Source: Cycloclasticus sp. symbiont of Bathymodiolus heckerae | GTDB lineage: Bacteria; Pseudomonadota; Gammaproteobacteria; Methylococcales; Cycloclasticaceae | Direction of reading: 5' to 3' | NCBI GenBank assembly: GCA_002101235.1 | Contig: LWTL01000120.1 | Location: forward strand, 1-64,000 | DNA: 64,000 nt | Shown: one piece after another, positions 33,306 through 42,549 of the stretch | How positions within the stretch are numbered: position 1 is the first letter of the stretch | How the letters are laid out: each line of letters opens with the position of its first letter | Notes under the pieces: generated by a model | The model's input: the letters and a program-made list of their open reading frames with translations, nothing else | What the model was told of the DNA's origin: nothing | Database searches by the model: none | Made by a program: the position numbers and the translations under genes

Positions 33306-34670
33306 TTATCGAAGAATTATGAAGAAAGCGCTGTTGCCGCGCTGGACATTTAAAAGTAGTGATTTGCGTTTCTTGGCAGCGCTCACCAACTCTAAAATAT
33401 TACGTGTTTGTATGCGGTTAGCGCGGGCAATAATGTCACCTTTTTGAAGGCCGTTAATCGAGGCTTTAGAGCCAGAGCTTATATCGATAACCTTAACGCC
33501 AAACTTGATATTGTTTTGGATTTCGTCAGGAGATAGGTTCGATAACGTTGCGCCGTCTAGTTGGTGATGGACGCGATTGCCGTCGATGGTAGCAATTTTG
33601 CGCTTGCCTATTTTGATTGTAATTTGCTGCTGTTCACCATTACGCAATATTTGTAAGGTGGCTTTATCCCCAACACTGAGTAAACCAAGGCTGTTGCGTA
33701 AGCTAGAGCTGTTTTTCGTCGCCTTGCCATTAACGCTTAATACAATGTCGCCAGGGTGTAAATCAGCTTTTTGAGCGGGTGAATTAGTGTCTACTTGGCT
33801 GATAATGACGCCTTGCTGAATCTTTAGGTTAAAGGCTTGAGAGAGCTCAGGTGTCAGGTCCTGAACGCTAATGCCGAGCTGTCCACGGTTCACTTTCCCA
33901 AATTTAAGTAATTGGTTTTTAAGGCTAATGGCCATATTGCTTGGAATGGCGAAACCAATGCCAACGTTGCCACCGTTGGGTGCAATGATGGCGGTATTAA
34001 TACCAATGAGTTCGCCTCTCAAATTGATGAGTGCGCCACCTGAATTACCTGGGTTTATCGAGGCATCTGTTTGAATAAAATCTTCGTACCCTTCAATGCC
34101 AAGGCCGGAACGGCCTAGTGCACTAACAATTCCTGATGTAACAGTTTGGCCAAGACCAAAGGGGTTGCCAATGGCAATAACGAAATCGCCAACGCGGAGC
34201 TCATCAGAATCGGCAACTTTTAAATCAATGAGTCGCTTGCCTTGGATTCGAATGAGCGCGACATCTGACTCAGGATCGCTACCAACAACGTCCGCGTTGA
34301 AAGAACGACCATCACGTAACGTAACGGTAATTTTGTCAGCCTTGTCGATAACGTGGTGGTTGGTAATGATAAGGCCTTTTTCGGCATCAACGATAACGCC
34401 CGATCCTAGACTTTGCGTAGAGCGTTTTCTAGGGGTGTTCGGGATATTGAAAAACCGGCGAAAGAAAGGGTCTTGTAATAGAGGGTTTTCACGCTGTTGA
34501 ACCATGTTTTTGGTGGCAATGTTTACAACAGCGGGCGTTACTTTTTCAAGGATTGGCGCAAGGCTGGGTAGCGGCTGATTTTCCATCAGGACAGGCAGTG
34601 CAGCGTGTGCTTGCGCGCTTGTGAAAATAGAAAATAAACTAACTACACAAAGAAACTTTAAAGGCGACAT
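33306..34670 (-). CDS. Do family serine endopeptidase (DegQ/DegP-like)
   Basis: 454 residues with signal peptide (about 1-23) and a trypsin-like domain with catalytic triad H106 (TNHHV), D136 (SDVALI) and S210 (PGNSGG), followed by two PDZ domains (about 260-345 and 360-450). Periplasmic quality-control protease-chaperone. Loop LA near residue 60 is of medium length, as in DegQ more than DegP; the C-terminal PDZ2 is intact. The DUF6524 gene lies 16 bases upstream on the same strand. It could also be MucD-like; that cannot be decided here. Confidence 0.94.
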   Translation of the reverse strand: MSPLKFLCVVSLFSIFTSAQAHAALPVLMENQPLPSLAPILEKVTPAVVNIATKNMVQQRENPLLQDPFFRRFFNIPNTPRKRSTQSLGSGVIVDAEKGLIITNHHVIDKADKITVTLRDGRSFNADVVGSDPESDVALIRIQGKRLIDLKVADSDELRVGDFVIAIGNPFGLGQTVTSGIVSALGRSGLGIEGYEDFIQTDASINPGNSGGALINLRGELIGINTAIIAPNGGNVGIGFAIPSNMAISLKNQLLKFGKVNRGQLGISVQDLTPELSQAFNLKIQQGVIISQVDTNSPAQKADLHPGDIVLSVNGKATKNSSSLRNSLGLLSVGDKATLQILRNGEQQQITIKIGKRKIATIDGNRVHHQLDGATLSNLSPDEIQNNIKFGVKVIDISSGSKASINGLQKGDIIARANRIQTRNILELVSAAKKRKSLLLNVQRGNSAFFIILR

Positions 34671-34686
34671 GATGATTTCCTAGTTG

Positions 34687-35106
34687 TTAAACGTCGACAT
34701 CATCTGCGTCAACCTGACCGCTCATTCGGCGACGAATATGAGACCATGACATGCCTGTCGCCATAATGAAGCATAAAATAGTTTGAATGATATACGTGAC
34801 TGCCTGAACGTTGTCGGCAGCGACAATGCCCCAGTCAATAATCATCCAGAAAAGGGTGCCAAAAAGAGCGGTCGCCAAGGCGATGCCAATAATGCCCAGT
34901 GAGCGTAATGTGGCGCGAATATAAACGACCCAGCCAACGAGTAAGACAAGGCCTGAAAACGCCATCACTGATGTGATGTCAGGAATTTTTGTAATCGCCC
35001 AGTGGTAATAAGATAGGCCGGCTGAATTGTAACTTGCAAAGACAAGTGTCAACGCAATACAAAAGCGAATGAAAAAACTTGACCATGAAAATTGAGTTGA
35101 TTTCAA
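34687..35106 (-). CDS. DUF6524-like four-helix membrane protein
   Basis: 139 residues from TTG 35106. This start is favoured by GAGG seven bases upstream; a TTG 18 bases earlier has no such site, and the family begins with a similar F-x-W-x-S-F-F-x-R pattern. It has four hydrophobic segments (about 13-32, 46-63, 71-95, 100-122) and a polar tail ending in acidic residues. I assign DUF6524 from the N-terminal W-x-S-F-F-x-R-F and LSYYHWA segments. Function unknown. It precedes the Do protease by 16 bases, so it may be an envelope-related membrane protein. Confidence 0.65.
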   Translation of the reverse strand: MKSTQFSWSSFFIRFCIALTLVFASYNSAGLSYYHWAITKIPDITSVMAFSGLVLLVGWVVYIRATLRSLGIIGIALATALFGTLFWMIIDWGIVAADNVQAVTYIIQTILCFIMATGMSWSHIRRRMSGQVDADDVDV

Positions 35107-35321
35107 TGAGCTACCTCTATACAAAAGTTAATGATTAATCTCTATTCTAACTGAAAACACAGGCAACCCAATAAAGGTTAAAGTTATTGATAGGCGGCGG
35201 CGTAGAAAGAGCGTGATGTACTTGGCAAAAAGCCAGTTGCTATAGCCGAGGTAACACCATTTTCGTTGCATGGGCTACACTGTATTATGTATAGCAAAGA
35301 AAATGATGATGACGGATAAAT

Positions 35322-38300
35322 TTGAACGCGCAACTTAACCAAAATAGCCATGACCTTTTAAAGAATTTTATACCTTTAAATACATTACCGAGTGCGCGTT
35401 ATACAGAGATTTGCCATGAGTGCCTTGTTGAAGAATGTGCGAAGGGAACGATTTTATTTGAGCAAGGCGATGATGCTAAAGAGTTCATTTACCTCATTAG
35501 TGGGATGATTGGTCTTTACGCGGGCGAGATGGAAATGGAGACCATTGTTACGGGTTCTGAAGCAGCGCGATTTGCCATTGCTCACCATATTCCGCGCAAA
35601 GTTAAAGCAGTCACCAAATCAAAAGCCCGTATCGTACGAATACCAACCCATATGCTTGATATGGAACGCCCCGAAGATAAAGGGCAAACCTATATGGTGG
35701 ATGAGGTTGAAGACCAGGGTGGTGACTGGATGACAACCATGTTGCAATCGCCTGTTTTTCAACGATTACCGGCATCGAATTTGCAAAAGGTGATGATGCA
35801 AATGGAAGAGGTTGCATTTCAAGCCGGTGAGGTCGTCGTTAAGCAAGGTGATGAGGCGGATTACTATTACATTATTAAGTCCGGTGATTGTGAGCTAATT
35901 AGGCAACCATCAGAAGGTGCCAGGCCTGTTAAATTAGCTGAACTACATAGCTGCGATGCGTTTGGCGAAGATGCGCTGCTGTCGGGCAACCCAAGAAATG
36001 TGACTGTGAAAATGAAAGGCAAGGGGCAGATGCTTCGCTTGTCAAAAGCAAATTTCATTTCCTTGGTGAAAGAGCCTGTTTTGCAGTATGTAAGCTTTGA
36101 AGACGGTCAGCAAAAAGTTGATGCTGGTGCTAATTGGTTAGATGTCCGCAGTGTTGATGCATATGTCGATAGCCATATTGAAGGTAGCATAAATATTCCG
36201 TTTTTCTCTCTTCGTATGAAAGTCGCGGAATTGAAGCATGATCAACTTCAAGTGTTGGTTTGCGAGAAAGGTCGAACGAGTGAGGCAGCCGCGTTCTTAT
36301 TGTTAAAATTTGGTTTTAACGCGGTCATTCTAAAAGCTGGTATGAACGGCTTGCAGAAGCAAAAGGCCAAGCCTCACGCCACTGCTAGTCCGGCGAAGGC
36401 ACCGACTCAACCACTGGAAGTTGTAAATATAGCTCAAAGCGGTGACGAGACGGCAGTTGCAAATGAAGTGAAGCAGCAAGATGACGGGCTGCTAACAGCG
36501 GCACAAAATAAGATTATAGAGTTAGAAAAATTCAGCGCACAACTTAACGAAAAACTGAATACATTAGAGCTCGAGCGAAATAATTTACAGCAACAAAATG
36601 AAGAGAAATCAGTGTTGGTTTCTGAGTTACAAGCATCTTCACAAGTTGTGGCAGACGAGCTTGAGGCTAAGAGGGCAGATGAGATAACCAAAGGTGATGA
36701 AAGCAGCCAAGAGTTATTGAGTGAGCGTGAAAAGAACGCATCACTTACGGCAGAGCTAGAAGAGTTAACAGTCGAGCTACGTAGTATTGAAGAGCAAAAA
36801 GACATAGCAGGTAAAGATTTAGAAGATCAACTGGCGACTGCTAAGCAGGAAATGGCTGAGCTTCGGGAACAAGAGGCGGTATTAAGAAGAGACGCAGAGG
36901 AAGCCAAAACTGTACACGAAGAAGGGCTGCGTTCTAAATCGCAAATTGAAGAACAGTTAAAGCAATCAAACAGTGATTCGCTGGAAAAGGTGTCTGAAAA
37001 AGAAGAGCAACTTCAGACATTGAATTCGCAAATTGTTGATATGGCGGCTAGCCTGAAAGGCGCCGAAGAGATGTCGGATGGTTTGCAGAAATCGCTGGAA
37101 GAGAGAAGTTATGAGCTTAAGCAGGCGCAAGAGGCTGAAGTTGGCTTTATAAATCAACAAAAGCTAGAGGCAGAAAGTCAGAAGGGTGAATTTGACGTTG
37201 AGATGGGTACGTTAAATCATCAATTGGCTGAGAAAGTTAGCAAGTTGGCTGTGAATGAGGCGCGCATAAGTGCGCTTGAAAAAGAGAGAGATTTGCTGAG
37301 TGAGTCTGAGCAGAGTAAAGAGCGACTTATCCAAGAAAAACAAGCAGATATTGATTCGTTTAGTCATCAGCTAAATGAATCAGGTGTTCAGCTTGTTGCG
37401 CTGAAAGAGCAAAAGGATAATTTAGAAGCGGTTGTATTGAAAAGTGACGAAGAGTTAGCTGGTTTTATTGATGAGCTAAGTAACGTGAAAATTGAGAGAG
37501 ATGAGTTACGCGAAAAGCTGGACGATTCGGGTAGTGGTCTATCAAAAGTGTTGGCCGAGAAAGAACAGCTAAACGAGAAGTTGAGCCTTTCAATAAATTC
37601 AGTAAATGAATTTGAAGAGCGAGTACAGGCTAGCGAAGCTGAAATTATTGAGTTGAAAGAACGCAATGAGGAAGTTTTGACAGAATCGTCAAATAACCTT
37701 GAAATGGTCGAGGTTGATTTACATAAGGTGGAACTCGAAGTTGAGGGCTTGCGCGAAAAAGTGGCGAATGCCGAGTCGTTACTAAGCGCGGCGACATCTG
37801 GTAAAGAGATGCTAGAAAACGAGTTAACGCAACGTTTAGCCGATATTGAGCATGATTTAAGTGAGTCGGCAATAAAGAACACAGAGCTAGAGAATAAGCT
37901 CGACGAAGCGCAGCGGAGTGCTGAAGAAAAAAGTGCTGAACTAAAAGGATCTTTGGAGCAAGCGCTTAATGAGTCTGCCGAGCAGCTTATAAGGTTTGAG
38001 ACTGAGCTGAAAGAAGCGCAACAAGGTAAGCAAGGTATTGAGGCAGCGTTACAACATTCAGAGTCTGGAAAAGAGGCGCTGGAGGATGAGTTAAAGCAAC
38101 GCCTGCTTAATGCTGAAAGAGCTCTTGAGGATGAGGTAACAAGGAGTGCTGAGTTAGAGAAAAACCTTGGTGAAGAAAAGTCGCAAGCAGAGGATGAACG
38201 TACGAAATTGGAAGCTTCTTTACAAGAAGAGAAGTCGAGAGTCGGATTGGCAGAGCAAGCGCTTAGTGACCATTCTCAACGTGTTCAAAGCGATGTTAGT

Positions 38301-39623
38301 GAGTCGGCTCAGAAGGAAATGCAGCTTGAAGCGACGCTAAAAGAGGTTCAGCAGAACAAGAGCGATGTCGAGCAAGCGTTACAGAATGCGGAGCCTGAAA
38401 AAGGCGCTTTGCAAAATGAATTAGTACAGTTAAAAAGCAAGGTGGAAAGCGATTCTCTTGAGCAGGGGAAATTATCTAAACAGTTGATAGAGGCGCAGCA
38501 AGGAGCTAGTGAAGTAACCAAAGAGCATGAAAGTGATAGAGCACAGCTGGCTGAATTATTGCAGCAAGAGAAAGTTAGCTTTGGGGAAAAAGAGGATGCC
38601 TTACTAGCTCAGCTAGAGGAAGCTAAATTAGAACTGACGGCGCAGCAAGCTGTTCTTGAAGTAAAACAGCGTGATATGGGGAGTTCTCAAGCAGAGTTTG
38701 GGAAAAATGTGTCAACACTTGAAGGTAAACTCGAAGCATCTCGGGTAGAAACAGAAAGTTCGCAGCAGCGATGCGAAGTATTAGAAAGTCAATTGAGCGC
38801 ATTGTCGTCAAGTCAGCAAACAGAAGAGGGCGAGCTTAAGCAGCAAGTGTTTGACTTAGAGTCTAAGCTTCAAGCAGCCCAAGAAAGCATATTATTGAAA
38901 GAAAATGCGGCAGGTGTTGTAACGGCAGAGTTAGTTGCTTTGGAGCAAAGCCAGCTTTCTAACGAGGGCGCATTAAGTGAGGCCCAACAAAAAGTTGAGG
39001 AGCTTGAGCAATCACTGAAAAAAGCTGAAGAAGTGAAAGCTCAGTTAGCAGTAAGTGAAAGTGACACGCATAACGTACAGCTAGAGGAATTGAACGAACA
39101 ATTATTAGTGGCTGAAGATAAGGCAAAGCATGCGTTAGAGAAAGCGAGTGAGTCGCTGGATGCGAAAGAGCTCAGTGAAAAAGAAGTGAGCGCGCTTAAT
39201 GAAGAGTTGGCAACATCGAGTCAGTTAAATAAGGATTTAAACGGTCGCATATCCAGTATGAAAAAAAGCGCACCTAAAGACGCTCATGCTGATGAAGTTA
39301 GAATCGCGGAACTTGAGCAGCAACTAGATGACTCAAACTCTGCTTTAATGGATTTAGAGATCAAAATGGAGACGTCGGCTGTAGAAATAGATGAGGGGCC
39401 GACAGAAGAGGAAAAGAGTGCATTAAAAGCCTTGGAATCAGAGCTTAATTTGGTACGAGAACAAACTGAAAAAGACATACTTGCGATGCAGGTTAAAGTT
39501 GAAAATAGCGAAAAAATGAATTTGGCATTAAAGAAAAAAATTCTTTCTATGCAAACGTTAGCTAATCAAGAAATTGTTGAAGAAGAAACGCCTAAAGAGA
39601 AGAAGAAAGGTTGGTGGAAATAA
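35322..39623 (+). CDS. Giant cNMP-binding-like / rhodanese / coiled-coil protein
   Basis: 1433 residues from TTG 35322. Order: a degenerate cyclic-nucleotide-binding-like domain (about 14-115), a second, better one (about 143-250) with a near-complete phosphate cassette FGEDALLSGNPRNVTV, a rhodanese domain (about 258-345) with active-site loop C314-E-K-G-R-T-S, a Pro/Ala linker (346-385), then about 1030 residues of heptad coiled coil and a basic, aromatic tail GWWK. The cNMP-rhodanese part matches a known proteobacterial gene type; the long coiled coil is the surprise. No signal peptide or membrane helix is seen, so it is cytosolic, possibly a scaffold or length ruler. Its end overlaps the Rieske gene start. 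Ligand and function are unknown. Confidence 0.85.
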   Translation: MNAQLNQNSHDLLKNFIPLNTLPSARYTEICHECLVEECAKGTILFEQGDDAKEFIYLISGMIGLYAGEMEMETIVTGSEAARFAIAHHIPRKVKAVTKSKARIVRIPTHMLDMERPEDKGQTYMVDEVEDQGGDWMTTMLQSPVFQRLPASNLQKVMMQMEEVAFQAGEVVVKQGDEADYYYIIKSGDCELIRQPSEGARPVKLAELHSCDAFGEDALLSGNPRNVTVKMKGKGQMLRLSKANFISLVKEPVLQYVSFEDGQQKVDAGANWLDVRSVDAYVDSHIEGSINIPFFSLRMKVAELKHDQLQVLVCEKGRTSEAAAFLLLKFGFNAVILKAGMNGLQKQKAKPHATASPAKAPTQPLEVVNIAQSGDETAVANEVKQQDDGLLTAAQNKIIELEKFSAQLNEKLNTLELERNNLQQQNEEKSVLVSELQASSQVVADELEAKRADEITKGDESSQELLSEREKNASLTAELEELTVELRSIEEQKDIAGKDLEDQLATAKQEMAELREQEAVLRRDAEEAKTVHEEGLRSKSQIEEQLKQSNSDSLEKVSEKEEQLQTLNSQIVDMAASLKGAEEMSDGLQKSLEERSYELKQAQEAEVGFINQQKLEAESQKGEFDVEMGTLNHQLAEKVSKLAVNEARISALEKERDLLSESEQSKERLIQEKQADIDSFSHQLNESGVQLVALKEQKDNLEAVVLKSDEELAGFIDELSNVKIERDELREKLDDSGSGLSKVLAEKEQLNEKLSLSINSVNEFEERVQASEAEIIELKERNEEVLTESSNNLEMVEVDLHKVELEVEGLREKVANAESLLSAATSGKEMLENELTQRLADIEHDLSESAIKNTELENKLDEAQRSAEEKSAELKGSLEQALNESAEQLIRFETELKEAQQGKQGIEAALQHSESGKEALEDELKQRLLNAERALEDEVTRSAELEKNLGEEKSQAEDERTKLEASLQEEKSRVGLAEQALSDHSQRVQSDVSESAQKEMQLEATLKEVQQNKSDVEQALQNAEPEKGALQNELVQLKSKVESDSLEQGKLSKQLIEAQQGASEVTKEHESDRAQLAELLQQEKVSFGEKEDALLAQLEEAKLELTAQQAVLEVKQRDMGSSQAEFGKNVSTLEGKLEASRVETESSQQRCEVLESQLSALSSSQQTEEGELKQQVFDLESKLQAAQESILLKENAAGVVTAELVALEQSQLSNEGALSEAQQKVEELEQSLKKAEEVKAQLAVSESDTHNVQLEELNEQLLVAEDKAKHALEKASESLDAKELSEKEVSALNEELATSSQLNKDLNGRISSMKKSAPKDAHADEVRIAELEQQLDDSNSALMDLEIKMETSAVEIDEGPTEEEKSALKALESELNLVREQTEKDILAMQVKVENSEKMNLALKKKILSMQTLANQEIVEEETPKEKKKGWWK

Positions 39624-40009
39624 AAGAGATAGAAGTTGATGGTGTGGGCTATGTTCAGGCGGTGGATGTAAAAACGCTTGGCGGTAAATGCTCTAGGGCC
39701 TTCGATATTAATTTGGGTGAGCGAGGTGCTTGTAGCGGTTTTTTTGTGCGTGAGAAAGACATGACGCTGCGGGCGTATAAAAACAGCTGTCCTCATACGG
39801 GGGCGCCTTTAAATTGGACGCCGGACCAATTTTTAACAAAGGAAGGTTTGTATATCCAGTGTTCGATACATGGGGCTATGTTTAAAACGCAAAATGGTGA
39901 ATGCTTCGCGGGCCCGTGTGGTGGGAAGTTTTTAAAGGCATTGAGTTTTGTAGAGCAGTCTGGAATGGCATATGTAGCTTTGTTAGATATCGAAAAAAAC
40001 CCGCCATAA
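39614..40009 (+). CDS. Rieske 2Fe-2S ferredoxin-like protein
   Basis: 131 residues from GTG 39614 (TTG 39611 is an alternative); the start lies inside the end of the coiled-coil gene. It carries a Rieske motif: C-x-H in SCPHTGAPL and C-x2-H in CSIHGAMF, separated by 19 residues, with the loop Cys-free otherwise. It is a stand-alone small Rieske protein with no membrane helix or catalytic domain, so it serves as an electron carrier or redox switch. Overlap with the rhodanese/coiled-coil gene implies coupled translation and a shared task. Two extra Cys lie in GECFAGPCGGK, as seen in related proteins. Confidence 0.9.
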   Translation: MEIKEIEVDGVGYVQAVDVKTLGGKCSRAFDINLGERGACSGFFVREKDMTLRAYKNSCPHTGAPLNWTPDQFLTKEGLYIQCSIHGAMFKTQNGECFAGPCGGKFLKALSFVEQSGMAYVALLDIEKNPP

Positions 40010-40017
40010 GGCGGGTT
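39998..40017. terminator. Bidirectional rho-independent terminator
   Basis: AACCCGCC (39998-40005) and GGCGGGTT (40010-40017) form an eight-pair stem with a four-base loop. On the minus strand it is followed by a run of seven T's, so it ends rpmB-rpmG strongly; on the plus strand a shorter TTCTT follows and it also ends the Rieske gene, whose stop codon lies in the loop. Confidence 0.88.
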
Positions 40018-40039
40018 CTTAAATAAAGCATTTTTAAAA

Positions 40040-40195
40040 CTATTTGATTTTAGCTTCTTTGTACATTACGTGCTTTCTGATGGTTGGATCAAATTTCTTG
40101 ATTTCCATTTTTTCAGGCATGCTGCGCTTGTTTTTAGTCGTTGTGTAGAAGTGACCTGTTTTTGCGCTAGAAACTAATTTTATTGTATCTCTCAT
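40040..40195 (-). CDS. rpmG: 50S ribosomal protein L33
   Basis: 51 residues: a short basic protein beginning [20 protein letters not shown], the exact L33 pattern, with the C-terminal [17 protein letters not shown]. No Cys-pair zinc site is present, so this is the Cys-less (zinc-independent) form. It is the second gene of the rpmB-rpmG operon, 11 bases after rpmB, and is closed by the terminator at 39998-40017. Confidence 0.97.
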   Translation of the reverse strand: MRDTIKLVSSAKTGHFYTTTKNKRSMPEKMEIKKFDPTIRKHVMYKEAKIK

Positions 40196-40206
40196 CTTCT
40201 CAGTCC

Positions 40207-40443
40207 TTAAACTTTTTCGCCGCGAGAGCGAATGTCAGTCAAAATGGCATCAATGCCTTTTTTGTCGATTGTACGCATGCCATTTGCTGAAACACGTAAG
40301 CGTACAAAGCGGTTTTCGCTTTCTACCCAAAAACGATGGTGGTGCAAGTTTGGCTCAAAGCGACGACGCGTTCTATTTTTCGCGTGAGAAACGTTGTTTC
40401 CTGACATTGGGCGCTTGCCGGTGACTTGGCATACTTTAGACAT
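40207..40443 (-). CDS. rpmB: 50S ribosomal protein L28
   Basis: 78 residues, the usual length of L28 in gammaproteobacteria, with [20 protein letters not shown] at the start and the [14 protein letters not shown] segment. Expressed from the promoter at 40500-40528, with rpmG as the second gene. Only one Cys is seen (Cys5), so the protein is of the zinc-free type. radC is immediately upstream on the same strand, as in E. coli (radC-rpmB-rpmG). Confidence 0.98.
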   Translation of the reverse strand: MSKVCQVTGKRPMSGNNVSHAKNRTRRRFEPNLHHHRFWVESENRFVRLRVSANGMRTIDKKGIDAILTDIRSRGEKV

Positions 40444-40474
40444 GATAAAACCTCTGTTTTAATTGATTGGGTTA

Positions 40475-40486
40475 GCAGTTAACTGC
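40475..40486. repeat. Perfect 12-bp palindrome in the rpmB leader
   Basis: GCAGTTAACTGC lies between the promoter -10 (40500-40505) and the rpmB start (40443), within the expected untranslated leader. It could be a binding site or a short hairpin in the mRNA; no autoregulatory role is known to me. Confidence 0.4.
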
Positions 40487-40499
40487 GAAACGGTGCGAA

Positions 40500-40528
40500 T
40501 TTATACCAGAATACGCCGATTGAGTAAA
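40500..40528 (-). promoter_or_regulatory. Sigma-70 promoter of rpmB-rpmG
   Basis: Read on the minus strand: -35 TTTACT (40523-40528), a 17-base spacer and -10 TATAAA (40500-40505). Spacing is ideal and both boxes resemble the consensus. Transcription would start near 40493, about 50 bases before the rpmB ATG. Confidence 0.65.
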
Positions 40529-40571
40529 GAAAAACGTCGATTTTAGCGTGAAATAGCAATGTTGTAATGGT

Positions 40572-41246
40572 TTAGATATAGCCGTGCTCAGCAAGCGATG
40601 TCGTGCGGCCATTACCGATAATTAAATGGTCTAGAACTCTAACGTCAATGAGTTTTAAGGCGTTTATTAATTGTTGGGTTATGTCGATGTCAGATTGGCT
40701 AGGCTCAGGGTTGCCCGACGGGTGGTTGTGCGCAAAGATAACAGCTGCTGCATTATGTTGTAACGTGCTTTTAACGACTTCACGTGGGTGTACGTTTGCG
40801 CCGTCAATAGTGCCAAAAAATAATTCTTCAAAGGCAAGAACGTGATGCTTGTTATCTAAATAAAGGCAAGCGAATACTTCACGCTGTTGATGGGCCAATT
40901 TGCTTTGCAAGTACCGCTTAGTGTCTTCAGGGTTGTTGAGTGTATCTTGATTGCTGATTGTTTCTTGCAAATAGCGGCGAGACATTTCTAATACAGCTTG
41001 AAGCTGGACGTACTTGGCTTGGCCAAGGCCATGTCCTTCGCAAAACTCATTTTGGTTTGCGTGCATGAGTGCATTTAGCGAGCCGAACTGTTTTAGTAAT
41101 AAGCGTGATAAATCAACGGCAGTAACGCCTTTCGTCCCTGTCCGCAAAAAGATAGCAAGTAACTCAGCATCGGATAATGATGCGGACCCACGACTCAGTA
41201 GTTTTTCACGTGGCCGCTCTTGTTCGGGCCAGTCGGTTATAGACAT
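40572..41246 (-). CDS. radC: RadC family protein (JAB/MPN domain)
   Basis: 224 residues from ATG 41246, six bases after AAGGA; an ATG two codons earlier lies too close to that site. A helix-hairpin-helix like N-terminal part (about 1-95; [12 protein letters not shown]) precedes an MPN/JAB domain with the metal motif [14 protein letters not shown] near residue 170. Despite its name the family's function in repair is doubtful. It is divergent from coaBC (about 94 bases) and upstream of rpmB, the standard dfp-radC-rpmB order. Confidence 0.95.
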   Translation of the reverse strand: MSITDWPEQERPREKLLSRGSASLSDAELLAIFLRTGTKGVTAVDLSRLLLKQFGSLNALMHANQNEFCEGHGLGQAKYVQLQAVLEMSRRYLQETISNQDTLNNPEDTKRYLQSKLAHQQREVFACLYLDNKHHVLAFEELFFGTIDGANVHPREVVKSTLQHNAAAVIFAHNHPSGNPEPSQSDIDITQQLINALKLIDVRVLDHLIIGNGRTTSLAEHGYI

Positions 41247-41340
41247 AATCATTCCTTGATAGTGTTATAAATCTACGACGTAGAATATATCGTGTTGTGT
41301 GACATAATAAGGTTTAGTTTAAAAATATTTAAATTTTATT

Positions 41341-42549
41341 GTGAATAAACTTCAACATCGACGTGTGTTACTGGGCGTAACAGGCGGTATCGCGGCCTAT
41401 AAAGCGGCGGAAATATTGCGCCAGTGCCAAACGTTGGGCGCAGAGGTGCGTGTAGTGATGACGCCAGCGGCAACAGAGTTCATTACACCGTTAACGTTCC
41501 AGGCATTGTCAGGGCAGCCTGTTCATACTAAATTGCTTGATGCGGAAGAAGAAGCAGGCATGGGGCACATTAATCTTGCACGTTGGGCGGATGTAATTTT
41601 AGTTGCGCCTGCGAGCGCTGACTTTATTGCGCGTTTAGCATCAGGTATGGCGAATGATCTATTAACGACGCTATTACTGGCGACGGATAAAACTGTGATG
41701 CTTGCGCCGGCAATGAATAGGTTGATGTTTGATGACGCTAATACGCAAGGGAACCTTCGCAAATTGGAAGGCCAAGGTGTTGTTATTTTAGGCCCAGGTG
41801 AGGGCGTTCAAGCCTGCGGTGAAGTCGGTTTGGGTAGAATGTTGGAGCCTGAAGAGTTAGTGCAAGCGGTTGCGGAGTATTTTCAAACAGGCGAATTGGC
41901 GGGGCTTAATGTGCTGTTAAATGCAGGGCCCACGAGAGAAGCGATAGACCCTGTACGTTACATCAGTAACCACAGTTCGGGGAAAATGGGTTTTGCACTT
42001 GCGCAAGCGTGTGTGGAGGCGGGTGCGCACGTTACGTTGGTCGCTGGCCCAGTACAATTACAAACGCCTTCAGGTTTAGAGCGAATTGATGTAATTAGTG
42101 CGCATGAGATGGCTGAGGCAGTTATGGCGAAATCTAAACAAGCCGATATTTTTATAGCGTCTGCGGCGGTGGTGGATTATACGCCTGTTGAAATTGCGCA
42201 AAACAAGATTAAAAAGAACGCATCAGAAATGCAGTTAACATTAGTTAAAACAACGGATATTTTGACGGATGTGGCGACACAGGATGACTCAACTTTCTGC
42301 GTTGGGTTTGCGGCCGAAACGGACAATTTGGAAGAGTATGCAAAAGGGAAGCTTAAGAGAAAGTCTTTAGATATGATCGCCGCTAACTGGGTGGGCAAAG
42401 ACAGCGGTGGCTTTAACAGCGATCATAATTCATTATCTGTCTACTGGGCAGACGGTGAACAGCAAATTGGCAGTATGCCAAAACCAGAATTAGCACGAGA
42501 ATTAATTACATTAATAGCAAAAAGATATCATGAAAAAAATTCAGCTTAA
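41341..42549 (+). CDS. coaBC: Phosphopantothenoylcysteine decarboxylase/synthetase
   Basis: 402 residues from GTG 41341. The N-terminal half (about 1-185) is the FMN-dependent decarboxylase Coa[12 protein letters not shown] at the start, PAMNRLMF near residue 123 and the Cys-containing substrate lid [13 protein letters not shown] near 160. The C-terminal half is the CTP-dependent ligase Coa[17 protein letters not shown] near 196 and the KIKK motif near 285. It makes 4'-phosphopantetheine for CoA. The last 20 bases overlap dut, and the order coaBC-dut-algC-argB continues downstream. Confidence 0.97.
   Translation: MNKLQHRRVLLGVTGGIAAYKAAEILRQCQTLGAEVRVVMTPAATEFITPLTFQALSGQPVHTKLLDAEEEAGMGHINLARWADVILVAPASADFIARLASGMANDLLTTLLLATDKTVMLAPAMNRLMFDDANTQGNLRKLEGQGVVILGPGEGVQACGEVGLGRMLEPEELVQAVAEYFQTGELAGLNVLLNAGPTREAIDPVRYISNHSSGKMGFALAQACVEAGAHVTLVAGPVQLQTPSGLERIDVISAHEMAEAVMAKSKQADIFIASAAVVDYTPVEIAQNKIKKNASEMQLTLVKTTDILTDVATQDDSTFCVGFAAETDNLEEYAKGKLKRKSLDMIAANWVGKDSGGFNSDHNSLSVYWADGEQQIGSMPKPELARELITLIAKRYHEKNSA

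Noticed and set aside
36434-38812. Long reading frames on the minus strand opposite the coiled-coil gene
   Set aside because: They are rich in Ser and Leu as expected from the reverse of Glu/Lys/Gln codons, have no ribosome-binding sites, and match no family.
35322-39623. Eukaryote-like myosin or SMC gene
   Set aside because: The coiled coil has no P-loop ATPase heads or hinge; the amino-terminal domains are bacterial cNMP-type and rhodanese modules.
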